Source of the DNA: Allomuricauda sp. F6463D
Lineage (GTDB): Bacteria > Bacteroidota > Bacteroidia > Flavobacteriales > Flavobacteriaceae
NCBI RefSeq assembly: GCF_023015965.1
Contig: NZ_JALKAN010000002.1
Span: 992,001 to 1,056,000, forward strand
DNA length: 64,000 nt
Direction: 5' to 3'
Positions 42,135 to 51,822 of this stretch are shown one piece after another. The position numbers were made by a program, and so were the translations under genes. Positions within the stretch are counted from its first letter, which is position 1; each line of letters opens with the position of its first letter. Under the pieces are notes generated by a model. The model was not told the DNA's origin. It made no database searches and worked only from the letters and a program-made list of their open reading frames with translations.

Positions 42135-44255
42135 ATGGCAATATTAGAGAACATTAGAAAACGAACTACAGTTCTAATTCTAATAATTGGTTTGGCGTTG
42201 TTCGCATTCGTAATATCTGGAGTATTTAGCAGTAATAATTTTTCTGGCGAAAAAGTAGGCTCCTCGGTTGCAGAAGTAAATGGAGAAAATATTCCAATCG
42301 AAGATTTTAGAATTCAAGTAGAAACAGCTTCCAGAAGATATGGTCCCAGCGTTACTTCAACACAATTGGTGAACATGGTGTACGAACAGGAAGTAAGAAA
42401 CGCTATCTTGAACCAACAGTTCGAAGATTTGGGAATTGATGTGGAAAGTGACCAAATAGTTGAATTTGTACGAACGTCAAATTATGCTCAAATCCCAGAT
42501 TTTCAAGATGACAATGGGATATTCAACGAAGAAGTTTTTAAGAGTGCCATCGCCGACTGGAAGGCCAATGATCCTTTGCGCTACGATGCTTGGTTACAAG
42601 ATGAAAAATCCATTGTTCAGGCAGCCAAAGAAAGAATGTACTTCAATTTGGTAAAAGGAGGAGTAAACGCAACCCTCGCCGAAGGTGAACTAGATTATAA
42701 CATGGCAAATGATAAAGTGGATTTACAATATGTGCAAATCCCTTATACTTCCATACCAGACAGTACTATTCAAGTATCCAAAAGTGATATTGAATCCTAT
42801 ATCAACGACCACAAAGCCATGTTCCAGCAAGAAAAGGCCCGCGACATAAGATTTGTATATTTTGAGGAAAAGCCATCTGCAGAAGATGATAATGCAGTAA
42901 AGGAAGAAATTACTGCTCTACTGGAAGATACTGTAGAATATTCAGAAACGAAAGATGCTAATGACACCATTCTTGGCTTTAGAAACACCAATGATATGGC
43001 CGGTTTCTTAGATAGATATTCAGATTCCAAATATGATACTATTTATAAAGCAAAAAACGATCTTCCCTCAATTGCGGCCGACACACTAATGGCTTTGCAA
43101 ATTGGAGAAGTTTATGGGCCATATAAGGACGGGACTTCCTATAAAGTGTCCAAGATTATGGACAAAAAAGAAAATGGAAGCGTAAAAGCAAGTCATATTC
43201 TTATAACTTGGGAAGGAGCGGAAAGAGCTAACCCAGCTATTACAAGAACTAAAGCGGAAGCAGAAACAGAAGCAAAAAGATTATTACAAGAGTCTAAGAA
43301 AGCAGATGTCATCTTTACTACATTGGCTAGGGAAAACTCAGATGGACCTTCTGCACCTCGTGGTGGAGATTTAGGGTATTTTCAAGAGGGCGTAATGGCA
43401 GACGAGTTCAACGATTTCTGTTTTGGGAATCCAACAGGAACAATTGGCTTGGTCGAAACCCAATTTGGATATCACATAATTAAAATTGATGATAAGCAAG
43501 ATGTACTTCAAGTAGCAACCTTGGCCAGAGAAGTTGAACCATCGGAAGAGACTGTAAATACACTGTTTGCCGATGCAACTAAATACGAAATGGCCGTTAT
43601 GGACGCGGAGCCGGAAAACTTTGGGGATATTGCTAGAGAAAGTAATTACACTGTAAGACCTGTTAACAAAATCAAAGAGATGGAAGAGAACCTTCCAGGT
43701 CTCGGCTCTCAACGTAGTGTAGTGCAATGGGCATTTAACAGCGATACCAATGTTGGGGATATTAAACGTTTTAATGTAAATAACGGTTATGCCATTGTGC
43801 AATTGACCAAGATGTACAATAAAGGACTTATGGCCCCCGAAGATGCATCCGCAACTGCGTTGCCGGCTATTAGAAAAGAACGTAAGGCAGCACAGATTAT
43901 AGCCGCTAATCAGGGGAAAACTTTGGAAGCCCTTGCATCTGACAATAGTGTTAGTGTGAGCACAGCTTCTGCGGTTACTTTAATGTCACCAACGCTACCT
44001 GGTGCAGGTAGGGAACCATTGGTAGTTGGAACTGCATTTACTTTAGGCCAAGACCAAGTATCTGATTTGATCGAAGGAAACTCCGGCGTATATAAACTAA
44101 AAGTGACAAATAAGACAGACGCAGTAGATATTGACAACTTTAGTACTTATGCACAAAACCTTCAGACTAGTGCTGCGGCAGGAGTAAATGGTGCAGTTTA
44201 CAATGCATTAAAGGAGAAGGCGGAGATAGAAGATAAGAGAGCTACATTTTATTAG
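42135..44255 (+). CDS. PpiD/SurA-like peptidyl-prolyl isomerase
   Basis: Membrane-anchored periplasmic folding chaperone of 706 residues when started at 42135 (MAILENIRKRT, then a single membrane helix LILIIGLALFAFVIS). The N-terminal SurA-type domain spans about 30-250, a parvulin domain lies around 340-450 with VKASHILITWEG and GDLGYFQEGVMADEFN, and a long C-terminal helical part follows. It assists outer-membrane protein folding. The frame starting at 42081 adds 18 residues and is not needed. Confidence 0.88.
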   Translation: MAILENIRKRTTVLILIIGLALFAFVISGVFSSNNFSGEKVGSSVAEVNGENIPIEDFRIQVETASRRYGPSVTSTQLVNMVYEQEVRNAILNQQFEDLGIDVESDQIVEFVRTSNYAQIPDFQDDNGIFNEEVFKSAIADWKANDPLRYDAWLQDEKSIVQAAKERMYFNLVKGGVNATLAEGELDYNMANDKVDLQYVQIPYTSIPDSTIQVSKSDIESYINDHKAMFQQEKARDIRFVYFEEKPSAEDDNAVKEEITALLEDTVEYSETKDANDTILGFRNTNDMAGFLDRYSDSKYDTIYKAKNDLPSIAADTLMALQIGEVYGPYKDGTSYKVSKIMDKKENGSVKASHILITWEGAERANPAITRTKAEAETEAKRLLQESKKADVIFTTLARENSDGPSAPRGGDLGYFQEGVMADEFNDFCFGNPTGTIGLVETQFGYHIIKIDDKQDVLQVATLAREVEPSEETVNTLFADATKYEMAVMDAEPENFGDIARESNYTVRPVNKIKEMEENLPGLGSQRSVVQWAFNSDTNVGDIKRFNVNNGYAIVQLTKMYNKGLMAPEDASATALPAIRKERKAAQIIAANQGKTLEALASDNSVSVSTASAVTLMSPTLPGAGREPLVVGTAFTLGQDQVSDLIEGNSGVYKLKVTNKTDAVDIDNFSTYAQNLQTSAAAGVNGAVYNALKEKAEIEDKRATFY

Positions 44256-44269
44256 AATAAACAATATTT

Positions 44270-44303
44270 ATAAAAAAATCCCCTTTAAGGGGATTTTTTT
44301 TTG
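44270..44303. terminator. Bidirectional terminator
   Basis: ATCCCCTTTAAGGGGAT (44278-44294) with an A-tract on the left and a T-tract on the right. It ends the coaX operon and the leftward secreted gene at 44316. Confidence 0.75.
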
Positions 44304-44315
44304 GGAACTACCTAG

Positions 44316-44897
44316 TTATTTACTTAAAGGTTCATCCCATCTCATTTTATAGCAGATATGGGTTATTTTGCCGTTAGAATCCACAGAAATTTCAAAACCC
44401 TGTTTGGATCTGAAATAAGCATCACGGAGAAAATACCATTTTCCATTTTTTAAAAAGTATTCTTTATTGTTTGGTTTCCATTCAGCAATGGGATAGATGT
44501 AATCCAAAAGACCTTGAAAGTACGGTGCGGTTTCTTGATTAAGAGAAAAATCCTCGTTTATATAACTGGTTAACTCAGGTAAGCTAGTATCGGTTTTGAT
44601 GCGTTCAAAACGTTTTACTTTGAGTCCATTGTCAATCACAATAAATTTATTTACACTTTTTCTTTTTTCGTGATATGTGTTTTTTATTTCTTGAACAATG
44701 TGAAACACGTCATATTTAAGTATGTCCTTGACCGATTCGGAAGTGATTTTATCATAACTGGTTTCACTACTTTCCCTCATAAAGTTGTCAAGCCTATTAG
44801 AAACCTCCATATCTATTTGGCTAAAAGTAGAAGAAGTGGATAGTAACAAGATTCCCATGAGGGTTTTACCAACTATGCTTTTACAAATTCGGACCAT
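44316..44897 (-). CDS. Secreted protein of unknown function
   Basis: A 193-residue exported protein: signal peptide KTLMGILLLSTSSTFSQ (residues about 11-27), then a compact mixed alpha/beta region. The C-terminal part NGKWYFLRDAYFRSKQGFEISVDSNGKITHICYKMRWDEPL may be a small beta-rich domain. I do not recognise a family. It is leftward and alone, with a long AT-rich gap on the other side. Confidence 0.55.
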   Translation of the reverse strand: MVRICKSIVGKTLMGILLLSTSSTFSQIDMEVSNRLDNFMRESSETSYDKITSESVKDILKYDVFHIVQEIKNTYHEKRKSVNKFIVIDNGLKVKRFERIKTDTSLPELTSYINEDFSLNQETAPYFQGLLDYIYPIAEWKPNNKEYFLKNGKWYFLRDAYFRSKQGFEISVDSNGKITHICYKMRWDEPLSK

Positions 44898-45491
44898 TTT
44901 TCTAAATAGTTTGATGAATAAGTTTCAAACTTAGAGGCAAAAGGTGGATTTTTTATGAATGAATTGACGGATGATGGGTTTGGGTTGATGAATCTATTAA
45001 ACTAATGTTTTTATCACTTTATCTTTGTAAAACTAATTTTGAATTGAAATACTTGAATTGTTTTGTATTACCTTTTAGAGGTATCAAAGGTCTATGTTTA
45101 GACATCAAGGCTAATTAGAATGCCTTCGAAAGGTTGATGCTCTCATCTACCAAAGGTTTCATGATTTAGTTTAAGGGGAGCTACTCTTTTTAACAAGATA
45201 TTAGGGCTATCTAAGTAGATATGATTATAACTCATTTAGAAAGATTATCATTTGATACTTTTGAAAGTAACCTTATAACAATTAACATTTTTGAAATTGG
45301 AAATAAAAAAAGGTTGCTTTTTTCACTATAGCCTTACATAATTAGAATCACAATTTATTTAGAATATTATAGAAAATAACTAAAGATTAAATATGGAAGA
45401 GCATAACAACTATGACCATTTATAAGTTGCTCCTAGCACAAATTAAATAGTAAATCCAATCAACATAAATCAATTGAAAATCAGATATTAA
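44898..45491. other. Long AT-rich gap between two secreted-protein genes
   Basis: 594 bases. A -7-like TACTTTTG lies at 45256-45263 and TATCTTTG at 45020-45027, both reading rightward, but with no good -33 partner. No ORF or stable RNA fold convinces me. Confidence 0.4.
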
Positions 45492-46163
45492 ATGAATTAT
45501 AACTTAACTCTACTTGGCTTGCTAGTTTGTTCAATGGGATTTAGCCAAGTTAACTATACAAATCCTGATGAAGGAGCTATCGTTTCTTTTCAAACATTGG
45601 AAATAAATCCTTCCAATATTAAAACGGAAGGCTCTCCTTATTTTGATGAAAAATTCAAATGGGGGCAAATATTAATCAACGGTGATGTTAAAACCTCAGG
45701 AAACCTTAGATATAATGCAGTAAACAGTGAAATTGAGCTTCAAAAAGGAGAGAAGGGATATTCTGCGGTACTTAAAAAAAACTATATTTCTGCCAAAATA
45801 AGCGATAAACTTTACAAATTATATCCATATGTAGAAGAAGCATATGAAACAACTAGAATTGGTTACTTTGTGCCATTAAATGAAGGAGAAGTAAAACTAC
45901 TTTATAAGCCAGAAAAAAAGCTACGCCGCGGTCGAACGGGAGCTACCAACTACGACAGAACAGTTCCTCCAAGATTTATCGATATAAGCTCTTATTTCAT
46001 TCAAATTGGTAATGAGCCTGCAACTAAAATAAATTTAAAAAAGAAATATTTTTATGATTTTTTAGGCAAAGACGATATAAGAGAATTTGTGAAGGCAAAC
46101 GATTTAAGTTTAAATAAAGAAGAAGATGCTATTAAGGTGATGGAATATTATAACTCCAAATAA
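45492..46163 (+). CDS. Secreted protein of unknown function
   Basis: A 223-residue exported protein with signal peptide LLGLLVCSMGFSQ. The mature part includes GQILINGDVKTSGNLRYNAVNSEIELQKG, which reads like a beta-helical or bowl-type strand set, and a later YFVPLNEGEVKLLYKPEKKLRRG stretch ahead of a basic region. I recognise no family. It is alone, rightward, followed by a strong terminator. Confidence 0.55.
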   Translation: MNYNLTLLGLLVCSMGFSQVNYTNPDEGAIVSFQTLEINPSNIKTEGSPYFDEKFKWGQILINGDVKTSGNLRYNAVNSEIELQKGEKGYSAVLKKNYISAKISDKLYKLYPYVEEAYETTRIGYFVPLNEGEVKLLYKPEKKLRRGRTGATNYDRTVPPRFIDISSYFIQIGNEPATKINLKKKYFYDFLGKDDIREFVKANDLSLNKEEDAIKVMEYYNSK

Positions 46164-46176
46164 TGGTAGGTATAAA

Positions 46177-46213
46177 TAAAAAGAGGCCGTCTTTTTAGAC
46201 GGCCTCTTTTTAT
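46177..46213. terminator. Strong bidirectional terminator
   Basis: AAGAGGCCGTCT (46181-46192), loop TTTT, AGACGGCCTCTT (46197-46208), with flanking A- and T-tracts on both sides. It serves the secreted-protein gene and the leftward Sus locus. Confidence 0.85.
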
Positions 46214-46234
46214 TTATATATTGGTTTAACCCTA

Positions 46235-47050
46235 CTATTGAGCGCAGAAATCTATTTCAACTGCACCGGCATCAGCTCCAGGACCTACCTCAGCAACAGT
46301 GTTCCCGTTGGGAGCAACAATACTGAAAGATATCTCGCCGTAGGCATCCCCGGGGAAATTCCAATCGGCAAATTCGATTCCCTCAGGAATTATAATAATT
46401 GTTGATCCAGAAGATAGCTCGGAAGTACAATCATAGTTTTTATCCTCGTAGGGTGAACAAAGCCCCACTTCGAATACTGTGCCGTCGCTAAGCGTACAAG
46501 TCAGTCCGGAGCCTCCATTGGCGTCGTCAGTCTGCCAGCCGTCACCGTAGCTGTCACCCATGTTAATAGTCCAGGCACCAGGAGTGGGAGCGGAAGAACA
46601 CTCTCGGAATAGCGAAACCGTAAGTGTTTCATTTCCGAATGTGAGGTCATTCGAGCCGGATACGTCTGTAAGGTTAAGGATTAACTGAGTTAGCCCCTCT
46701 TCAGGCAGCGCCTCAAAATCTCCTTCAATGGTTATTTGCCCTACGTACTCCCCAGCAGGAATACCTTTATTACTGATTGTATACTGATCGGCCGAAGCAG
46801 TGGAAGCCGGGTCCACTTCCAAAGATATAGTCCGTTCGCTATCAAATTCAGTGCTGGCCGTAACGAATATCTCCACGGAAGCGCCTTCTGTAGGCACGCC
46901 AAGATTTACAGAAGAGGTGCTGAATGATGCAAGCGTCTGACCGGACACAGAATCGTACACCACCTTTTCTTCCTCGCAAGAGGAAAGAATAAAAGCAACC
47001 CCTGCAAGGAGAATTCCTAATTTATTAATTATATTTTTCATCTTTTTCAA
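46235..47050 (-). CDS. SusE-position surface lipoprotein
   Basis: A 271-residue lipoprotein (lipobox FILSSC, Cys25) third in a SusC-SusD-lipoprotein row. The first half (about 40-150) reads as a Calx-beta-like domain (ASFSTSSVNLGVPTEGASVEI, then ISLEVDP). The second half has GAWTINMGDSYGDGWQTDDANGG and a Cys-containing SPYEDKNYDC segment. It would bind the substrate of the importer at the cell surface. The domain limits are by eye, the ligand unknown. Its start lies 11 bases after the SusD stop. Confidence 0.7.
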   Translation of the reverse strand: MKKMKNIINKLGILLAGVAFILSSCEEEKVVYDSVSGQTLASFSTSSVNLGVPTEGASVEIFVTASTEFDSERTISLEVDPASTASADQYTISNKGIPAGEYVGQITIEGDFEALPEEGLTQLILNLTDVSGSNDLTFGNETLTVSLFRECSSAPTPGAWTINMGDSYGDGWQTDDANGGSGLTCTLSDGTVFEVGLCSPYEDKNYDCTSELSSGSTIIIIPEGIEFADWNFPGDAYGEISFSIVAPNGNTVAEVGPGADAGAVEIDFCAQ

Positions 47051-47061
47051 GTCGTTATCTA

Positions 47062-48522
47062 TTAATAATTTGCATTTTGCGCTATGTTCGGGTTGGCATT
47101 GATCTCATCAATTGGAATAGGTAATTGGAATCTATAGTCCCCTGCAGGCAATGTCAAGACTTCAGGTTGTGTTCCAGAACCATCTTGGATATCGCCGTTA
47201 TTAGAACGTTTCACAGCTTCGCCCCTACGTTTAAGATCAAAGAATCTATGTCCTTCGAAGCTTAATTCTACCCGTCTTTCATACTGGATGGCATCTTCCA
47301 AAGCCAGTCCATTTTCACCGCCAGTATAAGAGATGTAACGTGCATTACGCAAAATATTCAATGTCTCCAATGCATTTGCCTGATTCAGTTCGAACTGTGC
47401 TTCCGCTTTATTCAACAGAACTTCTGCAGCCCTGAGCACTTTAACATCTACACGACCGTTGACTTGACCTGTTTCTCCTAAGAATTTTCTAACGGCATTA
47501 TAGTTGTTATCCTCATTGGTAGCATCGAACTGCATAACTTCCGTTCTCAAATCATTTAGGTCAAGATTGTTGAAAAACTCATAGTCTATAACATATTCAG
47601 AAACCGTGTTCGGTGGTGTTGTTTGGCTGTATAGTACTCCAACATTATTAAAACTGGATTCTGAGGAAGTGTTTACGGACCATTCAATGATTACACCTTC
47701 ATTGGAAGTATCTTCGTAAACAGCCAACAAAGCACCTTCTATCTTTGCGTCTACAATTGATGTAGTAACTTGATTCGCCGCATTGATAGCCAATTGATAA
47801 TCGCCATTGTATAGATAAACCCTAGACAGCATGGCGTACACGGCATCGCTGTTCAATCGCCCTTCTCCGTTGGAGTCACCAATCAATTCGGCAGCTTGTT
47901 CCAAATCACCTATAATTTCAGTGTAATTGCTGGCTACAGTTTCCCTTGCTGGTTGTGCGAAAGGATCTCCAGTGTCACCATCCTCAACCTTAAGATAAAC
48001 AATCCCTGGAGAGTTGGCCGCATCAGCGCTCTGCGTAGGTATCATGGCGTAAATCCTGGCCAGGTCAAAATGTGCGATGGCGCGTGCTGCTAACGCTTGA
48101 CCAAAAATGTTGTCCTTTTCGGGGCCGTCAGCTAAGTTATCGATCTGCCCTATAACAAGGTTTGCGGCGTTAACGGCCTCATAGGCCTCGCTCCAATATA
48201 AAGAGATTGCCCCGCCAGTGTTGGGGTTGTACCTATAATCGTAGTAGACCTCATTGGATCTTCGCCCGGTCTGTGATAAAATCACATTGTCCGAAAGAAT
48301 ATCTGGAATACCTTGCAACCCTGAAGCAGGTGCAGAGTAATAGTTCCAAAATTGGCTGTAGATACCGTCCAACCCGTTCTGAAAACTGGACACACTGTTA
48401 AAAAACGTTTCCGGGTTCCCTTCTGTAAATGGTTGGAGGTCATTCAATTCGTCATCGCAGGACACAAACGTTGAGGTCGCAAACAATGATGCTAAACAAT
48501 ATATATATAATTTATTTTTCAT
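47062..48522 (-). CDS. SusD/RagB family substrate-binding lipoprotein
   Basis: A 486-residue surface lipoprotein (lipobox TFVSC, Cys22) with SusD-type TPR helices, including IFGQALAARAIAHFDLARIYAMIP (near 125) and the standard C-terminal VELSFEGHRFFDLKRRGEAV segment. It works with the SusC channel, forming a lid that captures oligomers for uptake. It lies 13 bases after SusC and 11 bases before the third lipoprotein. Confidence 0.93.
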   Translation of the reverse strand: MKNKLYIYCLASLFATSTFVSCDDELNDLQPFTEGNPETFFNSVSSFQNGLDGIYSQFWNYYSAPASGLQGIPDILSDNVILSQTGRRSNEVYYDYRYNPNTGGAISLYWSEAYEAVNAANLVIGQIDNLADGPEKDNIFGQALAARAIAHFDLARIYAMIPTQSADAANSPGIVYLKVEDGDTGDPFAQPARETVASNYTEIIGDLEQAAELIGDSNGEGRLNSDAVYAMLSRVYLYNGDYQLAINAANQVTTSIVDAKIEGALLAVYEDTSNEGVIIEWSVNTSSESSFNNVGVLYSQTTPPNTVSEYVIDYEFFNNLDLNDLRTEVMQFDATNEDNNYNAVRKFLGETGQVNGRVDVKVLRAAEVLLNKAEAQFELNQANALETLNILRNARYISYTGGENGLALEDAIQYERRVELSFEGHRFFDLKRRGEAVKRSNNGDIQDGSGTQPEVLTLPAGDYRFQLPIPIDEINANPNIAQNANY

Positions 48523-48535
48523 GTCAATTTCTATT

Positions 48536-51500
48536 TTAAAATCCTATTTCTACTCCGAAAATATAAGATCTGGTTTGTGGGTAACTGAACAAGGAAAATG
48601 CTCCTGGAATAAAGGAATCATCGGGGTCGCTAGGGTCGGAACTTTCTGCAGAACCAATACCGATTTCTGGATCACCATTGTATTCGGTAATTGTAAACAA
48701 GTTCTGTCCGGTAGCAAATACTCTAATCCTATCAATAGGAGTTTTCTCTAATAATTTATTAGATAAAGTATAATCCAAAGTTAAGGTCCTCAAACGGATG
48801 TAATCCCCTCTTTCTAACCAACGATCACTGTCTTGATCAGCAGTACCTTGGAACAATGGGCTTGGCAGTACGTTGGTATCACCAGGCTGTTTCCAGTAAT
48901 TGAAGGCCTCAACCCTTTGGTTACTGTTGATACTTCCGATAGAAATACCAGATTGTCTCTGGAAGTTCATGATATAGTTACCTCCTTTACCAACAAAATC
49001 GGCACGTAATCCAAATCCACTCCAATGAATGGATGTAAAGAATCCCCCCTCAATGTTTGCATAAGGAGACTTTCCCTCCAATATGGTATTGAAACCTGCA
49101 CTATACTCGTTGGTGATATTACCATCCAAATCGTAGTACAATGGTTCTCCATTTGCCGGGTTAACACCAGCATATTTTACAGTGTAGAACGAGTTGATTT
49201 CTTCACCCTCTCTTAAAATATTGTAACCAAAGTCACCACTTATGATATCATCGCCGTTAACCAAGCTAACTACCTTGTTGTCCAAGAAGGAAACGTTCCC
49301 TCCAATGCTCCAAACAAAGTTTTGAGCTCTTACGACATCTGCATTTAGAGAGACCTCAATACCGCTGTTTTCAATCTCACCGATGTTTGCAAGAATAGAA
49401 TTGTCCTCGTCACCTATGGTTTGAGACAACGGTTGGTTCAATAGTAGGTCTTTTGAGTTTTTCTTAAAATAATCAACAACACCGTTAATTCTGTTGTTGA
49501 ACAATCCAAACTCAACTCCGATATCCATAATAGCCTGTGATTCCCATTGAATATTAGGGTTGCCTACACCTATTGGAACGGCTGTCGTATTACCATTATA
49601 TGTGTTAAACTCTAGCAAGTTCAAATAATTGAAGTCTCCGATGTTCTGGTTCCCAGAGGTACCGTAAGAAGCTCTCAATTTTAAATCGTTCACAAAAGAT
49701 TCATCCATAAAGGATTCATTGGCAATGTTCCAAGCTACACTTCCACTATAAAAGTAACCGTATTTGTTGTCCGATCCAAACCTAGAAGAACCATCTCTCC
49801 GAACTGATGCAGATAGGATGTATTTACTATCGTAATCATAATCTACAAAAAGCCCTTGAGAAAACAATATTCGTCTTTCCTCGGACGAACCTGAAGCTGT
49901 TGCTTCTGCAGCTACATCTTGGTAAGGTATATTGGGAGATGGAAACCCTCTTGCACTGGCAAAGAAATCCGTATAAATATCCTCATTATATTCCAAAAGG
50001 AAACTTGCCGATAAATTGTGATAGTTCCCGTACGTATCCGTATATGTAAAAAGGTTGTTCACATTATACTGAAACGTATTGGCAGTTTCATCTGTCTGGG
50101 TTCCAGGGAAATTAGCATCACCAACAATTGTGTTCAAAACCCCTCCAGCCAATGACCTTGCCGTCCTGTTAAATCTGTTATTCGTTGCACCTACCGAGAA
50201 TCTATTTGTAAACTTATCGGAAATTTTTATATCGGTAAACAAGCTACCAACAATCAGAAAGTTTCTGTTTTCTTCAGGTTCCGTTTCCAAGGCTCGGGCG
50301 ATTGGAAATCCTGACCTTGTTGGGTTATATACAGGTTCGCCTTGGTCATCCAATACAATACTGCCATCAGGGTTTCTGGAATATAATGGGTCATATGGGT
50401 TGTAATCGTACATGGCCCTAAACGGGTTCTGCACATTGTTTCTGTCCCTTGGGAGGTCTGTGGTATTTCTTGACAATGAGATATTTGTACCCACACTCAA
50501 CCATTCCTTTGCTTGGTACGTTGAATTCAAGCGTGCCGTGATTCTTTCAAATCCGTCGATTCTATCTATGATACCCGTATTCTTATCATAACCCAATGAC
50601 ATAAAGTAAGTCATCTTTTCATCACCACCAGAAATCGATAAAGAGTTGGATTGAATTTGGGATTTTCTCAACAATTCTTCTTCCCAATCCGTATCCAAAG
50701 CAATTAATCTCGCTCTTTCAGTTGCATCTGCAGATGCGCCGGGCAATGATTGTGCAGCATTAAAACCCAAATCAGCAAATTGTTTTTCAAGATCTAATTT
50801 TTGAGAAGTATTCATTAAATCGAATGGATCTGGAATTCTTTCGGCAAAACCATAAGAAGATCTGAAAATAATTTTAGCATCACCGGTCTTACCTCTCTTT
50901 GTAGTAATCAAAACGACACCATTAGCACCACGTGAACCATATTTGGAAACTGTCGCGGCATCCTTCAGGATAGAGAATGACTCAATATCATTTGGATTTA
51001 GGTTGTTAATAAAATCAGAATTTACCGGAACCCCGTCTATCACATAAAGTGGGGTGGTATTTGCATTGATTGAACCTATACCCCTAATCGTGACAAAAGC
51101 AGTTTGTCCAGGTCGCCCATTTGCTGCAGTTACCTGAACACCTGCAGCCTGACCTTGTAAGATGTTATCCACACTTGTCGATGGCACAAAGGCTTCGATT
51201 TTCTCGGTTGAAATGGTGGAGATAGCTGAAGTAGACAACTCTCTAGATCTTGATCCATAACCTGTTACCACTACCTCTTCCAGAGCCTGTGCATCTTCTT
51301 CCATTTGTACATTAATAGTAGCGGAAGTTCCAACTGTTTTATCCATCGTTTTTTGACCGATGTAACTAAAACGAATTGTTTGACCTGTATTGGCCATAAT
51401 GGAATAATTTCCATCAAAGTCTGTTTGTGTTCCATTAGTTGTGCCCACGACTAAAATGGAAACTCCAGGTAAGGGAAGTCCATCTTGATCGGTAACATTA

Positions 51501-51580
51501 CCAGTTACATTCTTTTCTTGTGCGAGTGCTACTGTTATGGAACAGCAAAATAACACCAGCATCATACAATAACTTTTCAT
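48536..51580 (-). CDS. SusC/RagA TonB-dependent outer-membrane channel
   Basis: Energised outer-membrane import channel of 1014 residues when started at 51580 (MKSYCMMLVLFCCSITVALAQ, a good signal peptide); a second Met at 51586 is nearly equal. The open frame runs on to 51754 but those residues show no signal or homology. A carboxypeptidase-regulatory-like domain follows (NVTGNVTDQDGLPLPGVSIL), then the plug (VVVTGYGSRSRELSTSAIS, then GSRGANGVVLITTKRG) and a large barrel ending EIGF. It pairs with the SusD protein; the substrate is not shown by the sequence. A short AraC regulator lies upstream. Confidence 0.93.
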   Translation of the reverse strand: MKSYCMMLVLFCCSITVALAQEKNVTGNVTDQDGLPLPGVSILVVGTTNGTQTDFDGNYSIMANTGQTIRFSYIGQKTMDKTVGTSATINVQMEEDAQALEEVVVTGYGSRSRELSTSAISTISTEKIEAFVPSTSVDNILQGQAAGVQVTAANGRPGQTAFVTIRGIGSINANTTPLYVIDGVPVNSDFINNLNPNDIESFSILKDAATVSKYGSRGANGVVLITTKRGKTGDAKIIFRSSYGFAERIPDPFDLMNTSQKLDLEKQFADLGFNAAQSLPGASADATERARLIALDTDWEEELLRKSQIQSNSLSISGGDEKMTYFMSLGYDKNTGIIDRIDGFERITARLNSTYQAKEWLSVGTNISLSRNTTDLPRDRNNVQNPFRAMYDYNPYDPLYSRNPDGSIVLDDQGEPVYNPTRSGFPIARALETEPEENRNFLIVGSLFTDIKISDKFTNRFSVGATNNRFNRTARSLAGGVLNTIVGDANFPGTQTDETANTFQYNVNNLFTYTDTYGNYHNLSASFLLEYNEDIYTDFFASARGFPSPNIPYQDVAAEATASGSSEERRILFSQGLFVDYDYDSKYILSASVRRDGSSRFGSDNKYGYFYSGSVAWNIANESFMDESFVNDLKLRASYGTSGNQNIGDFNYLNLLEFNTYNGNTTAVPIGVGNPNIQWESQAIMDIGVEFGLFNNRINGVVDYFKKNSKDLLLNQPLSQTIGDEDNSILANIGEIENSGIEVSLNADVVRAQNFVWSIGGNVSFLDNKVVSLVNGDDIISGDFGYNILREGEEINSFYTVKYAGVNPANGEPLYYDLDGNITNEYSAGFNTILEGKSPYANIEGGFFTSIHWSGFGLRADFVGKGGNYIMNFQRQSGISIGSINSNQRVEAFNYWKQPGDTNVLPSPLFQGTADQDSDRWLERGDYIRLRTLTLDYTLSNKLLEKTPIDRIRVFATGQNLFTITEYNGDPEIGIGSAESSDPSDPDDSFIPGAFSLFSYPQTRSYIFGVEIGF

Positions 51581-51822
51581 TATCATAAAAATTAATTTTG
51601 AGTTAGTTAATGAATCCAAGCAAGGAAGGGATAAATCTTTTTTGTAGGCTAATTCAAAAAATCTTCCGAAACAATGAAAACTAATTAATCGGTAAGAAGT
51701 AAGATTTAGAGCCCCACCTTGTGGATTACGCGACAAAAAAAAGGAAAGAAACAACGGCTATTGTAAGTACTTATTAACCTTTACGCATTTGCCGAACATG
51801 GTTAACATTTACAAATTATTGG

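Noticed and set aside
44898..45491. Promoter pair TATCTTTG and TACTTTTG in the AT-rich gap
   Set aside because: Both match the -7 consensus but lie more than 200 bases from the gene and have no -33 partner, so chance matches in AT-rich sequence are likely.
51581..51754. 58-residue extension of SusC before the signal peptide
   Set aside because: It would place a signal peptide in the middle of the protein, and the extension has no homology.
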